From an uncultured Fretibacterium sp. (GTDB lineage: Bacteria; Synergistota; Synergistia; Synergistales; Aminobacteriaceae): a DNA stretch of 19,516 nt. The notes beneath the pieces were generated by a model. That model ran no database searches, had not been told where the DNA came from, and saw only the letters and a list, made by a program, of their open reading frames with translations. Shown piece by piece: positions 17,117-19,516 of this stretch. The position numbers were made by a program, and so were the translations under genes. The stretch lies in the NCBI GenBank assembly GCA_937915835.1, contig CALGHA010000109.1, positions 1 to 19,516 of the forward strand, given 5' to 3'. Each line of letters starts with the position of its first letter. Within the stretch, counting starts at the first letter, position 1.

Positions 17117-17144
17117 TTGACATAATCCATTTATGATATATAAT
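17117..17144 (+). promoter_or_regulatory. Strong sigma-70 promoter for the DUF1659/DUF2922 pair
   Basis: A perfect TTGACA (17117-17122) and a perfect TATAAT (17139-17144) are separated by 16 bp of AT-rich sequence. The start would be near 17151, giving a leader of roughly 28 nt that holds a full AGGAGGTGA. This is the best promoter in the window and points to high constitutive expression. Confidence 0.85.
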
Positions 17145-17178
17145 ACGTGCATAAACGAAACAGGAGGTGAAAAAAAAT

Positions 17179-17406
17179 ATGGCAGTTACAGAAACCCCGA
17201 AGAAAGTATCAGTAAGTGTGAGGCTCAATAACGGAGTAGACAGCTCCGGAAACGTTCAAACTGTGAGTGTTTCGCTCGGAAGTCTGAGCACAACGGGTTA
17301 TGATAACACAAAGGCTTTAGCGGTTGCGGAAGCGCTTGAGGATTGTTTATCGTTGTCGGTTTACAGCGTGGAGAAGACTTATGTAACCACGATTGAGGAC
17401 GAATAG
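17179..17406 (+). CDS. DUF1659-like small protein
   Basis: A 75-residue soluble protein with the pattern MAVTETPKKVSVSVRLNNGV, a short glycine turn, a VQTVSVSLGSLS strand and a helix ALAVAEALEDCL. This resembles the DUF1659 family of Firmicutes and Synergistota, whose function is unknown. The ATG is eight bases after AGGAGGTGA, which can pair fully with the 16S 3' end. The in-frame GTG at 17167 is part of that site and is not the start. The DUF2922-like gene begins 36 bp downstream, and this pairing is itself typical of the two families. There is one cysteine, and no signal peptide or membrane segment. Confidence 0.75.
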   Translation: MAVTETPKKVSVSVRLNNGVDSSGNVQTVSVSLGSLSTTGYDNTKALAVAEALEDCLSLSVYSVEKTYVTTIEDE

Positions 17407-17442
17407 CAATTTTGAGATATTACGAAGGAGGTGAAATCACAA

Positions 17443-17664
17443 ATGGTGCAGAGTTTCAAATTATCGCTCAATTTTTCGACAGCCAGCGGAGAGAGTACGA
17501 CCCTGAACTACAAATACGCGGACCCCGATGTAACGACCGCCCACGTGAACGCGTTAGTATCAGCAATCATCACGAATAACGCCATTTTCGCGAAAGTTCC
17601 AGCGGTATGCAAGAGTGCGAAATTGATAGAGACCGACGAGACGGAATTTACATTAAGTGCATAG
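17443..17664 (+). CDS. DUF2922-like small protein
   Basis: A 73-residue protein predicted as two beta strands (FKLSLNFSTASGESTTLNYKY), a D-P-D turn, a helix (HVNALVSAIITNNAIF) and two final strands (CKSAKLIETDETEFTL). The order and length fit DUF2922, a family of unknown function that usually accompanies DUF1659. The ribosome site AGGAGGTGA (17426-17434) is again perfect and again exactly eight bases from the ATG. The GTG at 17431 is inside that site and was rejected as the start. It is the last gene of the two-gene unit, which ends at the terminator at 17679-17701. Confidence 0.75.
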   Translation: MVQSFKLSLNFSTASGESTTLNYKYADPDVTTAHVNALVSAIITNNAIFAKVPAVCKSAKLIETDETEFTLSA

Positions 17665-17678
17665 TTAACAATTCTTAA

Positions 17679-17710
17679 CCCCCCTTGAATTTTCAGGGGG
17701 GATATTTTTA
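17679..17710 (+). terminator. Intrinsic terminator after the DUF2922-like gene
   Basis: Six C's (17679-17684) pair with six G's (17696-17701). The stem is extended inward by T-A and, across a one-base bulge, by GAA/TTC. An AT-rich tract with five T's follows (17705-17709). The next promoter element begins immediately after it. Confidence 0.85.
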
Positions 17711-17719
17711 TGCTATAAT
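17711..17719 (+). promoter_or_regulatory. Extended -10 promoter for glnN
   Basis: TGCTATAAT combines a TG dinucleotide one base ahead of a perfect TATAAT, as in extended -10 promoters that need little -35. The -35 position (about 17691-17696) falls inside the terminator stem and has no good match. Transcription would start near 17726 and the leader would contain both hairpins described at 17730-17784. Confidence 0.6.
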
Positions 17720-17729
17720 CACGCTGAAG

Positions 17730-17784
17730 TTAAGCAAAGTTTTGCGTAAATTTTTTGCTTAATCACAAAAGGAAGTGTGATTAA
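17730..17784 (+). promoter_or_regulatory. Two overlapping inverted repeats in the glnN leader
   Basis: A perfect 9-bp repeat TTAAGCAAA (17730-17738) / TTTGCTTAA (17754-17762) has a 15-base loop. A perfect 8-bp repeat TTAATCAC (17759-17766) / GTGATTAA (17777-17784) has the loop AAAAGGAAGT, which holds the ribosome site, and the ATG follows the stem directly. The two stems share TTAA (17759-17762), so both cannot form fully at once. This could be an RNA switch or DNA operators; the sequence alone does not tell. Confidence 0.5.
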
Positions 17785-19516
17785 ATGACAGAATATAAGC
17801 CCATACGAGAAATTTTCGGAACGATGTTATTCGACAGACGAGTAATGAAGGAGAAATTGAACCCTGAAATCTACTCGCAAGTCATTGAAGCGATGGAGGG
17901 CCGAGCACGTTTAAGCCCTGAAGCGGCCGACATAGTAGCCGGAGCGATGAAGGACTGGGCAGTGTCCAAAGGCGCAACGCATTGGTCTCACTGGTTCCAG
18001 CCGCAGACTGAATTGACGGCCGAGAAGCATTTAGCCTTCACCTTATCGGACAGTGACGGAAGCCCGATAGAACTTTTCAGAGGCCATCATCTAGCACAAG
18101 GTGAACCCGACGCGTCAAGTTTTCCATCCGGCGGAACGCGTTCAACTTTTGAGGCACGCGGATATTCGGCATGGGACATCTCAAGTCCAGCGTTCATCGT
18201 GAAAAGTCCGAAGGGCGGAACACTTTTTATCCCGACAGTTTTTCTTTCTTATGACGGAACTCCTTTAGACCTGAAAACCCCGTTACTGCGCTCACTTGAC
18301 GCTGTTGAAAGCCGCTCATTGAAGCTTTTGCGAGTTTTAGGCCAGCGAGGAATTAAGAGCGTGAAACTGACAGCTGGAGCCGAGCAGGAATATTTCTTAC
18401 TTGATAGGCCGCGCGCACAAATGAGACCTGACATTCGATTTTGCGGCAGAACGTTAATTGGAGCACAACCGGCGAAAGACCAGAAATTAGACCATCACTA
18501 TATGGGAGCAATTCATAACCGAGTATTGCGTTACATGGAGGACGTTGAACGCGATTTAGCGAGATTAGGTGTATCAATTATGACACGTCATAACGAAGTT
18601 GCACGTTGCCAATTTGAATTTGCTCATCTTTTCAGCGACGCGAACAGAGCCTGCGACCAGAACCAAATCTTAATGGAAACAATGCGTAAACTTGCACGTC
18701 AACACGAATTACGGTTATTATTCCATGAGAAGCCATTTGCTGGTATGAATGGCTCAGGAAAGCACACAAACCTATCATTAATGGACAGTGAAGGAAGAAA
18801 TCTTCTCAAGCCGTCAAATTCCCATAGACGCAACGTGATATTCTTAGCATTTTTATCGGCTGTAGTTTTAGGCGTATCAAGGTTTCACAGCCTATTGCAA
18901 TTCTCGACGGCGACATACGGAAATTTATTCAGGCTTGGAGGCCACGAAGCTCCGCCATCAATCATAAGTGTATATTTAGGCTCAGCATTGATGGATTTAA
19001 TTCACCGGTTAAAGAGTTCTGACGTATCAATGCCCGAAAAAAGAGTTATGGACTTGGGACTAGCGAAATTGCCTGAGATAATTCCGTTCGACAGCGACAG
19101 GAACAGGACTTCTCCGGTTGCGTTCACAGGCGACAAGTTCGAGTTTCGAGCGCCCGGTTCAAGCCAGTCAATAGCATTACCCGTAACGATGTTTGCGAGT
19201 TTGTGGGCATATGGGATTGAGGAAGTTACAAAAATGACTGAAGCGCGCATTTCTGGGGGCATGGAAGCTATGGACGCGGCATTAGACGCGGCACGTGAAG
19301 CCTTTGAACTCGGAAGCAAAATTTTATTCGAGGGCGATGCATATTCTCATGAATGGCAGAATGAAGCAAAAATGCGCGGTTTAATCGAAGCAGAGACAAT
19401 GCCGGACAGAATTGATTTATTATTGAAGCCTGAAAACGTCGAGATGTTATCAAGTTTAGGCGTATATCGCAAAAATGAGCTTGAGCATTTACGGGAAATC
19501 CGGATGAATGCTTTTG
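17785..19516 (+). CDS. glnN: Type III glutamine synthetase, 3' end outside the window
   Basis: ATP-dependent formation of glutamine from glutamate and ammonia, the main ammonia-assimilating reaction. The frame stays open for 577 codons to the window edge; GSIII enzymes are about 700-730 residues, so roughly 120-150 are missing. The start MTEYKPIREIFGTMLFDRRVM and the block THWSHWFQPQTELTAEKH (about 66-83) are typical of GSIII rather than GSI. Metal and substrate motifs follow: GAEQEYFL (198-205), RHNEVARCQFEF, NGSGKHTN (322-329), GGHEAPPSIISVYLG and RNRTSPVAFTG...FEFRAPGSSQS (439 to about 461). The ATG at 17785 is chosen from the family N-terminus and the AAAGGAAG site. The leader carries two competing hairpins and an extended -10 promoter. 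Confidence 0.96.
   Translation, partial: MTEYKPIREIFGTMLFDRRVMKEKLNPEIYSQVIEAMEGRARLSPEAADIVAGAMKDWAVSKGATHWSHWFQPQTELTAEKHLAFTLSDSDGSPIELFRGHHLAQGEPDASSFPSGGTRSTFEARGYSAWDISSPAFIVKSPKGGTLFIPTVFLSYDGTPLDLKTPLLRSLDAVESRSLKLLRVLGQRGIKSVKLTAGAEQEYFLLDRPRAQMRPDIRFCGRTLIGAQPAKDQKLDHHYMGAIHNRVLRYMEDVERDLARLGVSIMTRHNEVARCQFEFAHLFSDANRACDQNQILMETMRKLARQHELRLLFHEKPFAGMNGSGKHTNLSLMDSEGRNLLKPSNSHRRNVIFLAFLSAVVLGVSRFHSLLQFSTATYGNLFRLGGHEAPPSIISVYLGSALMDLIHRLKSSDVSMPEKRVMDLGLAKLPEIIPFDSDRNRTSPVAFTGDKFEFRAPGSSQSIALPVTMFASLWAYGIEEVTKMTEARISGGMEAMDAALDAAREAFELGSKILFEGDAYSHEWQNEAKMRGLIEAETMPDRIDLLLKPENVEMLSSLGVYRKNELEHLREIRMNAF

Noticed and set aside
17167..17181. GTG start (17167) for the DUF1659-like gene, and likewise GTG 17431 for the DUF2922-like gene
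   Set aside because: Both GTG codons are part of the AGGAGGTGA ribosome sites; the ATGs eight bases downstream fit the families.
19002..19319. 105-residue minus-strand open frame inside glnN
   Set aside because: It lies antisense to conserved catalytic motifs of glutamine synthetase and has composition expected of a shadow frame.

Overview
The window is compact bacterial chromosome of low-to-moderate GC (about 40% by eye) and is nearly all coding. No gene-free stretch exceeds about 140 bp, and I see no rRNA, tRNA, CRISPR array, insertion sequence or attachment site. The gene content includes a flagellar cap protein, a type III glutamine synthetase, a YedF-like protein, an adjacent DUF1659/DUF2922 pair and very strong AGGAGG ribosome sites. 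This fits an anaerobic, motile gut- or rumen-type bacterium of the Synergistota or, less likely, the Clostridia. The assignment is inference; no marker gene here decides it.

Layout. Positions 1-4765 (minus) hold the 5' part of a giant FliD-like gene, at least 1588 codons, whose middle is about twelve degenerate beta-rich repeats. A sigma-28-type promoter lies just in front of it. Next comes lysA (minus). It is divergent from a PAS plus dynamin-type GTPase fusion (plus), whose 3' end overlaps the convergent nudC (minus). A YedF-like protein and hpt follow (plus). A two-way terminator separates hpt from a DUF2157 membrane protein that is translationally coupled behind metG (both minus). Divergent from metG is a plus-strand run of gtrA-like gene, adenine deaminase and an AzgA/PbuG-type purine permease, closed by a terminator. 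A strong sigma-70 promoter then drives the small DUF1659-like and DUF2922-like pair, closed by another terminator. The window ends inside glnN (glutamine synthetase III), which has a structured leader.

How genes work together. The permease, adenine deaminase and Hpt form a purine salvage route: uptake, adenine to hypoxanthine, hypoxanthine to IMP. LysA, MetG, NudC and GlnN are housekeeping enzymes of amino acid, tRNA and NAD metabolism. The least explained parts are the repeat-expanded FliD, the PAS-GTPase fusion, the highly expressed-looking DUF1659/DUF2922 pair, and the two mutually exclusive hairpins in front of glnN, one of which places the ribosome site in its loop.
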